64,000 nt of DNA from Halodesulfovibrio aestuarii. GTDB taxonomy: Bacteria > Desulfobacterota > Desulfovibrionia > Desulfovibrionales > Desulfovibrionaceae. The translations under genes and the position numbers were made by a program. The stretch is from assembly GCF_050571805.1 (NCBI RefSeq), contig NZ_CP192219.1; one strand, written 5' to 3'. The notes under the pieces were generated by a model. It had not been told where the DNA came from and did not search any database. It saw nothing but the letters and a program-made list of their open reading frames with translations. Below, piece by piece: positions 36,666-46,201 of this stretch (position 1 is its first letter; every line of letters begins with the position of its first letter).

Positions 36666-37036
36666 GTTTCCTTCCTTAGATGTGATACGTCTCTCTTTTC
36701 CCCTATATAGTCTCCATACAGAAATTATGTACAGTAGAGTACAGTCCAGCACTTTTGTTTCTACAACCAAACAGTAATCTTGATAAAATTACACTGAACT
36801 TGAAGGCATCAACACACAGCTGTCCCGTCACCCTTCATGCAACACAACTTCCGTCCTTCCAAGTTATCCCTATAAATCAAAAAACTACCAAAACTGGACA
36901 ACATGGCAGGAATTTTTTTACCAAATTGTAAACTGAAAATAAAGTTAGAAACTGACAATTGGCAACTCTAAAAGACTAGAGTGAACATGGTTCCAGACAG
37001 AACGTCCGGTATTTTTTCAACATATCACAAAAAATA
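36666..37036. other. intergenic region upstream of alr
   Basis: About 370 AT-rich bases must hold the alr promoter and the 3' end of the leftward GNAT transcript. No feature was recognised. Confidence 0.45.
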
Positions 37037-38098
37037 TTACCCTTCGTTGTGCAATATCTTCCAATCAGCTTCGACCATCTTCAACAACGCCTTGCTTTCC
37101 TCCTGAAGAATACACAACTTGCCAAAATTCGGAGTTTCAGTCACTCGTTGCAACAACAAAGCATCTCGATCAAACCATAAAGGAAGCACTCCGCCAAAGA
37201 AAAAGCCCTCTCTACGTGCGGCTTCCACGGCTACAGAACATCCGTTACGCCACAAGGGAATAACAAGTTGATATATAGACATACCCTGATGCTCCCTAAG
37301 CACCTCCGCAAGACGTTCAGCAAATCCATCTCCTACAGATTCCACCTCTATCTTCAACAAACCCGCTTCGGCTAAAGAATTTGATGACAATACGGATTTC
37401 CCCGTTAGAGCAATCTCCTTTTCTCCCATCGTATCCTTTAAAAGAGAACGATCAAGCCCTGTCCATCCATATAGTTCACGAAGCTGTGCATCGTAACGTT
37501 CAGGTAAATATACTTCATCAGGAAGATTTTGCAGCACAATAAGGCTGTCTAAAAGAGAGATACGCCCGTACTCACCAGCCTCCCCGGGACGGGACGGCAT
37601 TGGTTCAATTTCAAGTGCGCAAACCCGGGCTTTAAAACGTTGGCAGAGCTTTTGTGAAATAAGGTGGTCGCACACACTCTGACCAAAAAGACCCTCAAGC
37701 CCAAGATGTTCTGGCGGATTATTATGACTTTTACTAACCAACCGCAGACCTAGTGATGTCCCCCGATAATCAGGATGCACGATCCAAGAACCACCCTCCA
37801 GAATCTTCGTGCTTGGAGCTGACTTAAATAGAGCATACAAACCAACCACGTCACCTTTGGACGTACGTCCGACGACTTGAAACATATCGTCGCTCACGTT
37901 GATGCGGACTAATTCTTCAGGGTCATAGACATGGTCCACCGGAAACATCTCGCCATAGACGGCATAGTATAGACGCGCCACGCCGAGCGCATCTTCAGGT
38001 CTGAAAAAATCTACCTCAACCTTCTGCCCCGGTTCGATGACGTACGCCTCTTCTCTCAGTCGTGCCAGATTTTGTTCTCTGCTTGCTTTCACTTTCAT
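37037..38098 (-). CDS. GNAT-type acetyltransferase-like protein (two-lobed)
   Basis: This 353-aa protein has an N-terminal GNAT-like domain (about 28-150; FFRPEDALGVARLYYAVYG, then VGLYALFKSAPSTKILEGGSWIVHPDYRGTSLGLRL with the acetyl-CoA loop region RGTSLG). A second, degenerate lobe is at the C-terminus (about 255-350). That lobe resembles the C-terminus of the protein at 39341 (IYQLVIPLWRNGCSVAVEAARREGF compared with the IFFEIDLSKG region), suggesting two related proteins in one cluster. ATG 38098 is too close to its GGAG site, so GTG 38092 may be the real start. The substrate is unknown. Confidence 0.75.
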   Translation of the reverse strand: MKVKASREQNLARLREEAYVIEPGQKVEVDFFRPEDALGVARLYYAVYGEMFPVDHVYDPEELVRINVSDDMFQVVGRTSKGDVVGLYALFKSAPSTKILEGGSWIVHPDYRGTSLGLRLVSKSHNNPPEHLGLEGLFGQSVCDHLISQKLCQRFKARVCALEIEPMPSRPGEAGEYGRISLLDSLIVLQNLPDEVYLPERYDAQLRELYGWTGLDRSLLKDTMGEKEIALTGKSVLSSNSLAEAGLLKIEVESVGDGFAERLAEVLREHQGMSIYQLVIPLWRNGCSVAVEAARREGFFFGGVLPLWFDRDALLLQRVTETPNFGKLCILQEESKALLKMVEADWKILHNEG

Positions 38099-38247
38099 TC
38101 TCCATACGCACTGCCCATCAGGGCGCCTGTGGCGATACTCACGGAAGGAAGGATCCGGATCGAAAATCCGGCTGACTTCAACATCCGGGGTACGAGGATC
38201 GCTTAAGGTTAGATATTTTCAGGAAGAAAAATTTACAAAAACAAATA

Positions 38248-39357
38248 TCAGCTAAAAATTTCTGTCAGGACTACGCAAAACTCCTCCAGCACAGACTCCT
38301 TCACCAAGCTGACACGAATCCAGTTAGGAAAACGAAAGCCAGTCATGGTACGAACCAGAAATCCACGACGCAAAAGTTTGCGCTGCAGTAGAGTGTCTGA
38401 AATTGGCGTCCGGATCATGACATAATTACCCTCGCCAATAATATAATCAAAACCTAACTTTTCACATGTATCGGCAATCAGTTTGCGCCCACTACGCACC
38501 ATATCCAACGTCTGTCCAATAAATGGAGACCGGTCCAACAGTGCAGCCCGTGCTGCCATCTGGGCAGTGGTATTAACAGAATAGGCCACATGTGCACGAC
38601 TAATTATGTCAGTGACGTCCTCACCGGCACAGAGATAGCCCACACGCAACGCGGCTAAGGCGTACATCTTTGAAAATGTTCGAAAAGATACGAGGTTAGG
38701 ATACTCGTCTTGCAATTTAATACAGTCAGGAAAGTCCGGCTGTTCCACGAATTCACAATAGGCCTCGTCCGCCACCACAATGCATCGCCCATCCACAGCA
38801 TCCAGAAAACGACGCATAGTCATTTCGTCCCAGTAGGTTCCGGTTGGATTATTGGGATTGCAGACAAAAATAAGCTTGGTTCGGGCATCAACAGCAGCCA
38901 ACATGGCATCTGGATCAAAACGATAGTTTTGATCCAACGGAATCAAACGTGCTTCAATACCGGAGAACTCTGCAACCCATTCATAAACAGCAAATGTTTT
39001 ATCTGCAGTAATAATATTGTCGCCCGGTTCACAGAATGCCTTAACAACACTCGAAATCAATTCGCAGGAGCCGTTCCCCACCAAAAAACGTGACCGATCC
39101 GGTCCCAATTTTTCGGACAGAGTATCACGCAGATTCTGACTATCGCCATGAGGGTAAATAGGGATTATACCTGCATTGATCTCGGCCAGCAGTTCTCGCA
39201 CGGCAGGCGAGGGCCCCAATATGTTCTCGTTGTTGTTCAAACGGTGCAGGTGATTAAGACCGTAAAGCCGCATCAATTCAGCATCCGGAGGACTAGGCCG
39301 ATATGGATCGAAAAGCCGGATATGTTCCGGAACCAGATTATCAAGCTTCAGAGACAT
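38248..39357 (-). CDS. histidinol-phosphate aminotransferase-like PLP enzyme
   Basis: This ~369-aa fold-type I PLP aminotransferase resembles HisC: LNNNENILGPSPAVRELL (about 36-53), GNGSCELISSVVKAF, FVCNPNNPTGTYW (about 168-180), VADEAYCEFV and the PLP lysine in RTFSKMYALAALRVGY (about 226). ATG 39357 overlaps the end of the upstream gene by 17 bases, so translation is coupled. There are no other histidine genes here, and the neighbours are two GNAT-like proteins and an MFS exporter. The enzyme more likely makes or consumes an amino compound in an uncharacterised pathway than serves histidine synthesis. Confidence 0.85.
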   Translation of the reverse strand: MSLKLDNLVPEHIRLFDPYRPSPPDAELMRLYGLNHLHRLNNNENILGPSPAVRELLAEINAGIIPIYPHGDSQNLRDTLSEKLGPDRSRFLVGNGSCELISSVVKAFCEPGDNIITADKTFAVYEWVAEFSGIEARLIPLDQNYRFDPDAMLAAVDARTKLIFVCNPNNPTGTYWDEMTMRRFLDAVDGRCIVVADEAYCEFVEQPDFPDCIKLQDEYPNLVSFRTFSKMYALAALRVGYLCAGEDVTDIISRAHVAYSVNTTAQMAARAALLDRSPFIGQTLDMVRSGRKLIADTCEKLGFDYIIGEGNYVMIRTPISDTLLQRKLLRRGFLVRTMTGFRFPNWIRVSLVKESVLEEFCVVLTEIFS

Positions 39358-40648
39358 GACGGAAAACCAATGTATCAGACTGCCCACCGTGGGGCAGTAG
39401 AAGTTCAGGCCGGAAGCCACACCGACACAGGGAACTGCCTATGGCAGCGTGCCATCCTTTAGACAAGTCTATTTCAAAAAAAATGTTTCGGTAACCTGCG
39501 GAAGTAAGAGACGCGACATGCCGGCCAAGGTTATCACCCATGTCTGCACCGTTGAGTTCCGGGTAAAGGAAAGCCTCACTCAGGGCGGGGCTCAAACGTG
39601 CGCCGATAACTGATCCCGGTTGAACGACTTCGCCGAGTTCGCTCACAGGACGTAAATCACGGACCAGTTCCAAGGCATCGTAGCGGCTACGCAGAAAATC
39701 AGCGAACTCCGAGTGCGTCCAAACCACCGCGCCGAAATCCTCTTGGAGCATTCGGCCCCAGACGGAATGCATTACTGGCTCCGAAGCACCTTCTAGCAGG
39801 TACGGCAGCTCAGCCATAAGTTCGAAGCCATGGTCAGCCAGCGACTGTGTGCCCAAGCTATTGAACACGTTCTTGGCTCTGGTTCGTCCCACAGCCTGCA
39901 ACATGGCGTTGACCAGTTCCCCGACGACAGAACCATCCGTAGAAAAATCATAAGGTCCGAAGAAAGTGACGCTCTGTTCGGAACGCATTTCCCAAAAAAC
40001 TATTCCACACAAGTGACCGGACGCATCACGAGCTTCTATGGCAAACAACTCCCCAGCCCCAACCAAATCTGCCGTTCTACCCGGACAAGCACACCACTCC
40101 GGCACAACATGCTCCGGATAAAGCGCAGTAATCGCGTTACACGCTTCAAACAACGAGTCTGCATCGCTGACGCCGGAAAAAGTCATCCGCCCTTGCAAAC
40201 AAATGCGTTCCACTGGAAAAGGCTTCAGCTCAGGGTATACCTTGTCTACCCGTAAAGCGAGCTCCATCCTCCGACCATCCAGCCTAACACGAAAGCCGTC
40301 AGACATCCGCGCAGCCAATAACAATGGCAGACAAGTCCAGTCTCCATTTTCTCCGTCAATATTAGGCGCAGAGGCCAGATTCATTGCGGAAAGGTCAACA
40401 TCGGCAGAGACAAAAGAAAAACTAATCTCAACACCGGTGGGGATGGTTCGGATAGTCGTTTCAATATCGCCCACATCGACCGATGCGAGAAACAACAAAA
40501 GCTCCTCGGCGCAATGGACCAAACGCGGAATCTTAGCGCGGTCCAATCTGAAGACGGCACCAGCCTGCTCGGCCGCTGCCTGCAAAAGTCCAGCCCATTC
40601 AGCATCAGCATGAAGCCGGAGACGGATACACGGTGCTGCGGTGTTCAC
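39341..40648 (-). CDS. large GNAT-like protein, possible N-terminal HATPase-like region
   Basis: This ~435-aa protein is of unknown function. The first ~100 residues (LRLHADAEWAGLLQAAAEQAG ... VHCAEELLLFLAS) recall the anti-sigma HATPase fold of RsbW-like proteins, but the N-box asparagine is not evident. Residues about 130-435 look like a tandem GNAT arrangement (GELFAIEARDASGHLCGIVFWEM, and FFEIDLSKGWHAAIGSSLCRCGF). The C-terminus resembles the neighbouring GNAT protein. GTG 40648 has a GAGG site; GTG 40660 has none. It overlaps the aminotransferase gene and is divergent from the MFS gene. Confidence 0.7.
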   Translation of the reverse strand: MNTAAPCIRLRLHADAEWAGLLQAAAEQAGAVFRLDRAKIPRLVHCAEELLLFLASVDVGDIETTIRTIPTGVEISFSFVSADVDLSAMNLASAPNIDGENGDWTCLPLLLAARMSDGFRVRLDGRRMELALRVDKVYPELKPFPVERICLQGRMTFSGVSDADSLFEACNAITALYPEHVVPEWCACPGRTADLVGAGELFAIEARDASGHLCGIVFWEMRSEQSVTFFGPYDFSTDGSVVGELVNAMLQAVGRTRAKNVFNSLGTQSLADHGFELMAELPYLLEGASEPVMHSVWGRMLQEDFGAVVWTHSEFADFLRSRYDALELVRDLRPVSELGEVVQPGSVIGARLSPALSEAFLYPELNGADMGDNLGRHVASLTSAGYRNIFFEIDLSKGWHAAIGSSLCRCGFRPELLLPHGGQSDTLVFRHVSEA

Positions 40649-40789
40649 AAAAAGCCTCACTGACGAAATTGATGAAAAACGGCGTTCTTGCCGAACGCCT
40701 TTACAAAAGGCTCGCCGAAAAGCTAATCACAAGAAAGGGTTGCAACAAACTCCCACGAACCATCTACTGCCATATTGAAAGGTAATACC

Positions 40790-41974
40790 ATGCTTCTTTT
40801 TTCCAAAAATGACAACTCGTTATTCTCTCCAGAGTTCTGCCTCCTCATGGGAGTCACCTTTCTAGCCTTCTGCAATATTTCCCTGTTCTACGGTCTGAAC
40901 GACTACCTTAAAGCAAACGACATTCCCTCATTTTGGCGTGGTGTGCTAATCGGGCTGGAACCGTTCACAGCCCTTGTGTTCAGACCTTTAATCAGCCCCT
41001 TTCTGACCGTGCGCAACAGTGTATCCGTAGTTGCAGCCGCTTTACTGATCCTTATGAGCGCATTGTTTTCCTATTCTGTAGCCGACACCCTCTGGACCCT
41101 CGCTATAGTCCGCATCGCTCACGGTCTGGGCTTCGTACTGCTCGTATCAGCGCTGGCAATGCTATTAGTGGCATCCCTTCCACCCGACAGGGTGGGACAA
41201 GGCTTCGGAGTCTTCGCTATAGCAGGTCTGTTGCCCTATGCCATCCTGCCTCCGCTTATGGAGCGACTGTTGCCGCTGGCAGGCAGCGAACCTCGCATCT
41301 ACGCAATGTTTGCGCCAGTACTACTTCTCGCACTGGCCTCACTTCCATACCTGCGCAAACGCATCCTACAATCGGAACGAGACAACATTGCCGAATTTCG
41401 CCGCCCCACTCTAGCTGACATTCGAGCCGGTCTCCGCGAGCCTGGCGTTGGACGACTGCTGACCGCAAACGGGTTACTCTTCACAGCCACAACCGTAGTC
41501 TTCTTTTTCATGAAAGACCGGTTGGTAACGCTCGACACGCTCAATGCAGGGCTCTTCTTCAGCGTTTCCACAGCTGGCACAATCGGCGTACGCGTGTTTT
41601 GCGGCAAACTTCTAGATAGGATGGACAGATTCGCCATGCTTCTGATGGTGTTACTAGCGTTAGCAACGGTTATCGCTCTCTTCAGTCTTGCGGGAGAAGC
41701 CTCCACACTTCTCATCCTAGCCGGAGCCTACGGGATATGTATGGGATTGGCTGTTCCGCAGCTTAATGCGGCTATGTTTGAAATTTCCCCACCGCAGTTA
41801 CGTGGCTTCAATATCAACCTGATGCTATTTACCATGGATGCCGGTTACGTTTTCGGGCCACTGATAGCCGGAGGACTGCTGGCTATGGGAACGTCAACTG
41901 CCCACCTATTCGTCTGGTTTGCGGTCTGCCCGCTGCTGGGAGGCATTCTTGCCGGAAGTCTTCGACGACGATAA
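40790..41974 (+). CDS. MFS transporter
   Basis: This 394-aa protein has about twelve hydrophobic helices. MFS hallmarks include a long N-terminal helix (SLFSPEFCLLMGVTFLAFCNI), a helix 4 region ALAMLLVASLPPDRVGQGFGVF, and a C-half with FCGKLLDRMDRFAMLLM and GYVFGPLIAGGLLAMG. It is read divergently from the GNAT-aminotransferase-GNAT cluster, so export of that cluster's product is a reasonable inference. ATG 40790 has AAAGG eight bases upstream; a TTG five codons earlier is less likely. Confidence 0.88.
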   Translation: MLLFSKNDNSLFSPEFCLLMGVTFLAFCNISLFYGLNDYLKANDIPSFWRGVLIGLEPFTALVFRPLISPFLTVRNSVSVVAAALLILMSALFSYSVADTLWTLAIVRIAHGLGFVLLVSALAMLLVASLPPDRVGQGFGVFAIAGLLPYAILPPLMERLLPLAGSEPRIYAMFAPVLLLALASLPYLRKRILQSERDNIAEFRRPTLADIRAGLREPGVGRLLTANGLLFTATTVVFFFMKDRLVTLDTLNAGLFFSVSTAGTIGVRVFCGKLLDRMDRFAMLLMVLLALATVIALFSLAGEASTLLILAGAYGICMGLAVPQLNAAMFEISPPQLRGFNINLMLFTMDAGYVFGPLIAGGLLAMGTSTAHLFVWFAVCPLLGGILAGSLRRR

Positions 41975-41986
41975 TCAAAATGCAAT

Positions 41987-42022
41987 GGGGGGCAAGCTCC
42001 TTTTTAAAAAGAGCTTACCCCC
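41987..42022 (+). terminator. terminator-like hairpin after the MFS gene
   Basis: GGGGGGCAAGCTC pairs with GAGCTTACCCCCC around a T/A-rich loop. The tail is C-rich then A-rich, so it may not be a classic terminator. Confidence 0.5.
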
Positions 42023-42163
42023 CCCCCAAAAAAAACACGTTAGAAAGCGTCACTGAATAAAGTAAACAACCGGCCACTAAAAGACATCGACCAACCCGAA
42101 ATTACAACCTGTTTTAAAGGGTACTATTGGGTACTCGTTGTTTTCCAAATATACTATTGAGAG

Positions 42164-43027
42164 CTAGAAACCTACCTTAATTCCCGTCGGATCAGCCGCC
42201 TGTTCAGCCAGTCGAAGCAACAGATTAACAGCCACTTCCATTCGGTATTCTGCAGAAGCACGAACATCGCTGATGGGGTGAATCGCACGGCGTACGCTTT
42301 CCCCGACACTACGAAAAGTATCCAGAGTCGGAGCGCTTCCAATAAGCTGGGATTCAACATCCGAGCAGCGGACTACAGTCGGCCCAACACTACCCCATGC
42401 CAACCGAGCTTCAGTGATCACATTACTTTCGACTCGAAGCAGCGCAGCCAGACTAACTACGGCGATAGCCAACGCCTTACGCTTCCCAACCTTTTCAAAA
42501 TACCCAATAGTACGACCTTGTGGCACAGGCACAATCACAGCGCCAAGCAACTCGCCTGAAGCCAATGAGGTTCTCCCGGGAGCCACAACAAAATCAGAAA
42601 TAGGTATACACCGTTTCCCTGAGGACGAATAAATTTCCACTTCTGCTCCCAGCACATGCAAAGGCGGCAGGGTATCCGCTGCCGGCGAAGCCGTGCATAT
42701 ATTGCCACCAATGGTGGCCATATTGCGCACTAAAGGGGACGCAAAAACCTCGGCTGCGCGGTGCAGCAAAGGCAACCGTTCTCGGATATCCGTATTGTCC
42801 AGAAGACCACTCATCGTTGTAGCAGCTCCGATGCGAATCCGGTCTTCTTGAACCTCAATGCACGAGATATCTGCGACCTTCTCCATACAAACGACTATCT
42901 CTGGAGTTTCGGAACCGGCACGCCGTTTTACCAACAGGTCTGTCCCTCCGGCCATAACTCTGGCAGTAGGATTAACCTGTAAAGCATCCAGAGCCGCCTC
43001 AACAGAAGTCGGAAAGAGAATGTTCAT
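42164..43027 (-). CDS. molybdenum hydroxylase FAD-binding subunit (XdhB/CoxM type)
   Basis: This 287-aa subunit carries FAD between the iron-sulfur subunit and an external acceptor. The N-terminal FAD-binding motif AGGTDLLVKRR is at about 22-32. The second FAD motif ATIGGNICTASPAAD is at about 104-118, followed by the C-terminal CO-dehydrogenase-flavoprotein domain. Its ATG overlaps the stop of the 2Fe-2S gene by four bases (ATGA). It is the last gene of the three-gene operon. The substrate is not readable; purines, nicotinate or aldehydes are possible. Confidence 0.92.
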   Translation of the reverse strand: MNILFPTSVEAALDALQVNPTARVMAGGTDLLVKRRAGSETPEIVVCMEKVADISCIEVQEDRIRIGAATTMSGLLDNTDIRERLPLLHRAAEVFASPLVRNMATIGGNICTASPAADTLPPLHVLGAEVEIYSSSGKRCIPISDFVVAPGRTSLASGELLGAVIVPVPQGRTIGYFEKVGKRKALAIAVVSLAALLRVESNVITEARLAWGSVGPTVVRCSDVESQLIGSAPTLDTFRSVGESVRRAIHPISDVRASAEYRMEVAVNLLLRLAEQAADPTGIKVGF

Positions 43028-43503
43028 TCACCCCTCCCGTGTTCTTTCTGCAATCGCTTTGCAGCATCCTCCACGGCATCCACTATTTTATGATAGCCTG
43101 TGCAGCGACAAAGATTGCCAGAAAGGGCATCACGAATTTCCTTACGGGTCGGATCAGGATTACGCTCCAAAAATTCCGCTGCGGTTACAGCGATCCCCGG
43201 TGTGCAATATCCGCACTGAACTCCGCCAAGATCGGCTAAGGCCTCCTGAACAGGATGAGGTCCATCCGTACCCAACCCTTGAGCCGTGGTTACAATGCAG
43301 CCGTTCATCTGCGCGGCCAACATTAAACAGGAAAGCCGAGTCTCTCCGTCCACCAGCACGGCACAGGCACCGCATTCGCCGGTTCCGCAGCCTTCCTTAG
43401 GAGCAGTCACGCCACAGTATTCCCGTAAGACGTCAACGGCGCGCAGTCCCCCGTCTACATCAAGAGTTTGTTCTTCGCCGTCCAACACAAAAGAGATGAT
43501 CAT
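43024..43503 (-). CDS. molybdenum hydroxylase 2Fe-2S subunit (XdhC/CoxS type)
   Basis: This ~159-aa subunit carries two [2Fe-2S] clusters. The plant-type ferredoxin cysteines are in GCGTGECGACAVLVDGETRLSC (read in two parts: GCGTGECGAC then RLSC; about 39-60). The second cluster is in CGYCTPG (about 99-105) and CRCTGY (about 131-136). ATG 43503 has a GGAGG site six bases upstream and overlaps the stop of the molybdenum subunit by four bases. It passes electrons from the Mo centre to FAD. Confidence 0.95.
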   Translation of the reverse strand: MIISFVLDGEEQTLDVDGGLRAVDVLREYCGVTAPKEGCGTGECGACAVLVDGETRLSCLMLAAQMNGCIVTTAQGLGTDGPHPVQEALADLGGVQCGYCTPGIAVTAAEFLERNPDPTRKEIRDALSGNLCRCTGYHKIVDAVEDAAKRLQKEHGRGE

Positions 43504-45785
43504 GAATTGCCTCCGCATAGTACTTTCAAAACTCGTTCCGGTGTAAAGGGAGCACGGATCATGGGCAACCCCATGCGCAACAGGGCAGATGCCACTGCCG
43601 GAAGCGGACCATTCATACCCACTTCACCAATACCTTTCATCCCGAACGGACCAGATTCTTCCTCGGTCTCCACAGCATGGGACTCGATATCCGGAAGATC
43701 TCCGGAGCCGGGAATAACATAGGTACTGAAGTCAGTAGTTCGCAATTGCCCGTTTTCGGCAACACAATCCTCCCAGAGTGCGTATCCCAGCCCCTGAGCT
43801 ACCGCCCCCTGTACCTGCTGTTCGAAATTCTGCGGATTAAGCACCCGGCCTCCGTCAGTGAAGGCCACATAGTCACATACAGTCACAAGGCCGGTAAGTT
43901 CATCCACCTCCACGCGTGCAAGGTGCGCAGCGTAAGGAAAAATTAAGTGAGGAAAACCGAGCCTGAAACTCTCGCCGCCGTCGGGCATATCGTGCGTTAC
44001 AGGCATCATTGCCTCTCCGATGCAGACCCTGTCTTCCGGATGAAGCATACCTGCCAGAACTGCCAAGGGCAGTTCCCGGCCTGAAGACGTATGGCGAACA
44101 GCGCCCGGTACAAGAGAAAGAGCAGAAGCTTCGTCCGCCATGAGCACCATGGCCGCCCTGTGCAAAAGCTTATCCCGCATGGCTTCGCATGCCTGAATCA
44201 GCGCCTTGCCATAGGTGTACGTCGTCCGCCCCGCCGAGGATGAACCGGAAGGATGCGACCGTTCCGTGTCAGGCTGCACCAATTCCATTTGAGACTCATT
44301 CTGATTCAAAACTTCGCAAACGATCTGCACGAAAGTAGGACTGTTGCCCTGCCCCATGTCACTGACACTATTATAAACCCGGAACCGGCCATCTCCGGTT
44401 AACCGGATCTTAGCCACGGCCGCGTCAGCCAGCCCTCGACCATATCCCATACCATTATACACAGCGGAAATACCGACCCCGCGCCGAGTCAGAGGCGGTG
44501 CACTTTGTACCCATTCATCACGAGACCGCCAAAACTGATGGTCCTGCAATCCGACCAAACATTCTGCCATTCCGGTAGAGCCGGTCATGACCACGCCCAC
44601 CCCGTTCTTGTCCCCCTGACGAATCGCATTCTTAAGCCGCAGTTCCAAAGGGTCCATGCCCAATCTAACAGCCAGCCTGTCCATCATGCCTTCAAAGGCA
44701 AAACAAACTTGAGCCACACCAAAACCGCGAAACGCCCCAGCAACAGGGTTATTGGTATATATGCAGCGTCCGTTGGCCTCCAAATATTCCACGCGATAAG
44801 GCCCACTGGAGTGCTCCAAACCAAGGGCCATAATCTCCACCCCAAGATGAGCATACGCACCAGAGTCGTAGTCCAAATCACAGATCAAGGCTGTTAACGT
44901 CCCATCCGCCTCGGCACCGAGACGAAAGTGCATTCTTGCCGCATGACGTTTGTATCCGGCGAGCATACTTTCCTCTCGACTCCACCACATCTTGACTGGT
45001 CTTCCACCGGCATGCATGGCGGCCAGAGCCAAAAGGCACTGAACCGTTGATCCGTCCTTACCTCCGAACCCGCCTCCAAGAAAAGGGGCGGTAATATGCA
45101 ACCTATCCGGCGGCAATCCCAAAGCCCGGCCTATTTCAAAACGGTCACGAAAGGGAGCCTGAGTAGACACCGTCATATGCAAGGTGCCATCCTCAGCCAT
45201 ATATGCTGTACCGTTTTCTGTTTCCAAAAAACAGTGTGCCTGCTGAGGAGTAAAAAAAGTCTCTTCAATAACGACCGGACAACGAGCTAGAGCAGCTTGT
45301 GCATTCCCCTTACGCAACGAAGCCTGCTTAAGGACATTGCCCGTCTCTAAATCGTGAACCAAAGGTGCGTCGGGTGCCAAAGCCGCATCCAAACCGTCCA
45401 CTACAGGAAGTGGTTCTATATCAAGCACAATAGCAAGCAACGCCTCAGCCAGAATTTGCCGTGTTTCGGCTACAACCAACGCCACGGCATCACCTGCATG
45501 GCGAACCTTGGTGCCGCATAATACTGGCATGTCCCAATGAATAAACCCCTGCCTGTTCTCTCCTGGAACGTCTTCAGCGGTTAACACCGCCACAACGCCG
45601 GGTATAGCTCGAGCTTGAGTTGTGTCTACACCGCGAAGCAACCCATGGGGTACACCTGCGCGCAACGCCCCCGCCCAGAGCATGCTCTCCGGATATTCGT
45701 CCGAGGCAAAACGCTCCCTGCCGAGTGCCTTTTCAGGAGCGTCAAAACGGCGGGATCGTGAACCTATGGTCTGCGTAGAAAGCAT
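43500..45785 (-). CDS. molybdenum hydroxylase large (Mo-binding) subunit, xanthine dehydrogenase family
   Basis: This 761-aa catalytic subunit binds the molybdopterin cofactor. It has the N-terminal a/b hammerhead domain (ALGRERFASDEYPESMLWAGALR), then the Mo domain with FLGGGFGGKDGS (about 245) and GAFRGFGVAQ (about 357). The catalytic Glu is in MKGIGEVGMNGPLPAV (about 720). An AGGAGG site precedes ATG 45785. A pair of near-consensus promoter boxes lies about 30 bases upstream, and an IS3 fragment just beyond. The substrate is unknown. The codon choice is richer in G/C than in neighbours such as gap or glmS, consistent with acquisition by transfer. Confidence 0.93.
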   Translation of the reverse strand: MLSTQTIGSRSRRFDAPEKALGRERFASDEYPESMLWAGALRAGVPHGLLRGVDTTQARAIPGVVAVLTAEDVPGENRQGFIHWDMPVLCGTKVRHAGDAVALVVAETRQILAEALLAIVLDIEPLPVVDGLDAALAPDAPLVHDLETGNVLKQASLRKGNAQAALARCPVVIEETFFTPQQAHCFLETENGTAYMAEDGTLHMTVSTQAPFRDRFEIGRALGLPPDRLHITAPFLGGGFGGKDGSTVQCLLALAAMHAGGRPVKMWWSREESMLAGYKRHAARMHFRLGAEADGTLTALICDLDYDSGAYAHLGVEIMALGLEHSSGPYRVEYLEANGRCIYTNNPVAGAFRGFGVAQVCFAFEGMMDRLAVRLGMDPLELRLKNAIRQGDKNGVGVVMTGSTGMAECLVGLQDHQFWRSRDEWVQSAPPLTRRGVGISAVYNGMGYGRGLADAAVAKIRLTGDGRFRVYNSVSDMGQGNSPTFVQIVCEVLNQNESQMELVQPDTERSHPSGSSSAGRTTYTYGKALIQACEAMRDKLLHRAAMVLMADEASALSLVPGAVRHTSSGRELPLAVLAGMLHPEDRVCIGEAMMPVTHDMPDGGESFRLGFPHLIFPYAAHLARVEVDELTGLVTVCDYVAFTDGGRVLNPQNFEQQVQGAVAQGLGYALWEDCVAENGQLRTTDFSTYVIPGSGDLPDIESHAVETEEESGPFGMKGIGEVGMNGPLPAVASALLRMGLPMIRAPFTPERVLKVLCGGNS

Positions 45786-45814
45786 GGAACCTCCTGATTT
45801 GATTAGCACGAAGC

Positions 45815-45840
45815 ATTATACACCCCTCAGGGATTGTCAA
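45815..45840 (-). promoter_or_regulatory. candidate promoter of the molybdenum hydroxylase operon
   Basis: On the minus strand TTGACA (45840-45835) and TATAAT (45820-45815) are both perfect, but the spacer is only 14 bases. The spacer holds a CCCTGAGGGG palindrome. A short spacer would need help from a regulator, or the boxes are partly coincidental. Confidence 0.4.
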
Positions 45841-45868
45841 TCAAAGCGAAGTTCAAGCAGGGTCAAGA

Positions 45869-46165
45869 CTATCGGAACAACAATTCGGCCTGTTCAAATT
45901 CGCAGAGATCATCATAGTCACCATAGCGGGGTGGTGGAGCACGCTGATCGGGCACAAAAACTTTCATCCCGCCGTATTTTGATTTCCACTTGTAGTAAGT
46001 GGCTTGGCTTACAGAGTGCCCGCGACAAACTTCAGCTACCTTTCTGCCGCCTTCAACTTCTTTGAGAATCCGAATTATCTGACTTTCAGTGAATCGAAAT
46101 TTCTGCTGCGTTCCTATCCCCTTAATAAGATACAGGTTAACGAAAATCTCTTCTTTCGGCTGATC
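45869..46165 (-). pseudogene. IS3-family transposase OrfA fragment
   Basis: The open frame of 98 codons has no usable start codon. Its middle reads KFRFTESQIIRILKEVEGG followed by RKVAEVCRGHSVSQATYYKW and KSKYGGM, the helix-turn-helix of IS3 OrfA proteins. After GGM the sequence stops resembling OrfA (no leucine zipper) and ends in an unrelated PDQRAPPPRYGDYDDL-type tail. OrfB and terminal repeats were not found. It is an insertion scar just upstream of the molybdenum hydroxylase operon. Confidence 0.8.
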
Positions 46166-46201
46166 TTATTTTACGGGAGGTTTACATGCCCCCTTTATCC
46201 C

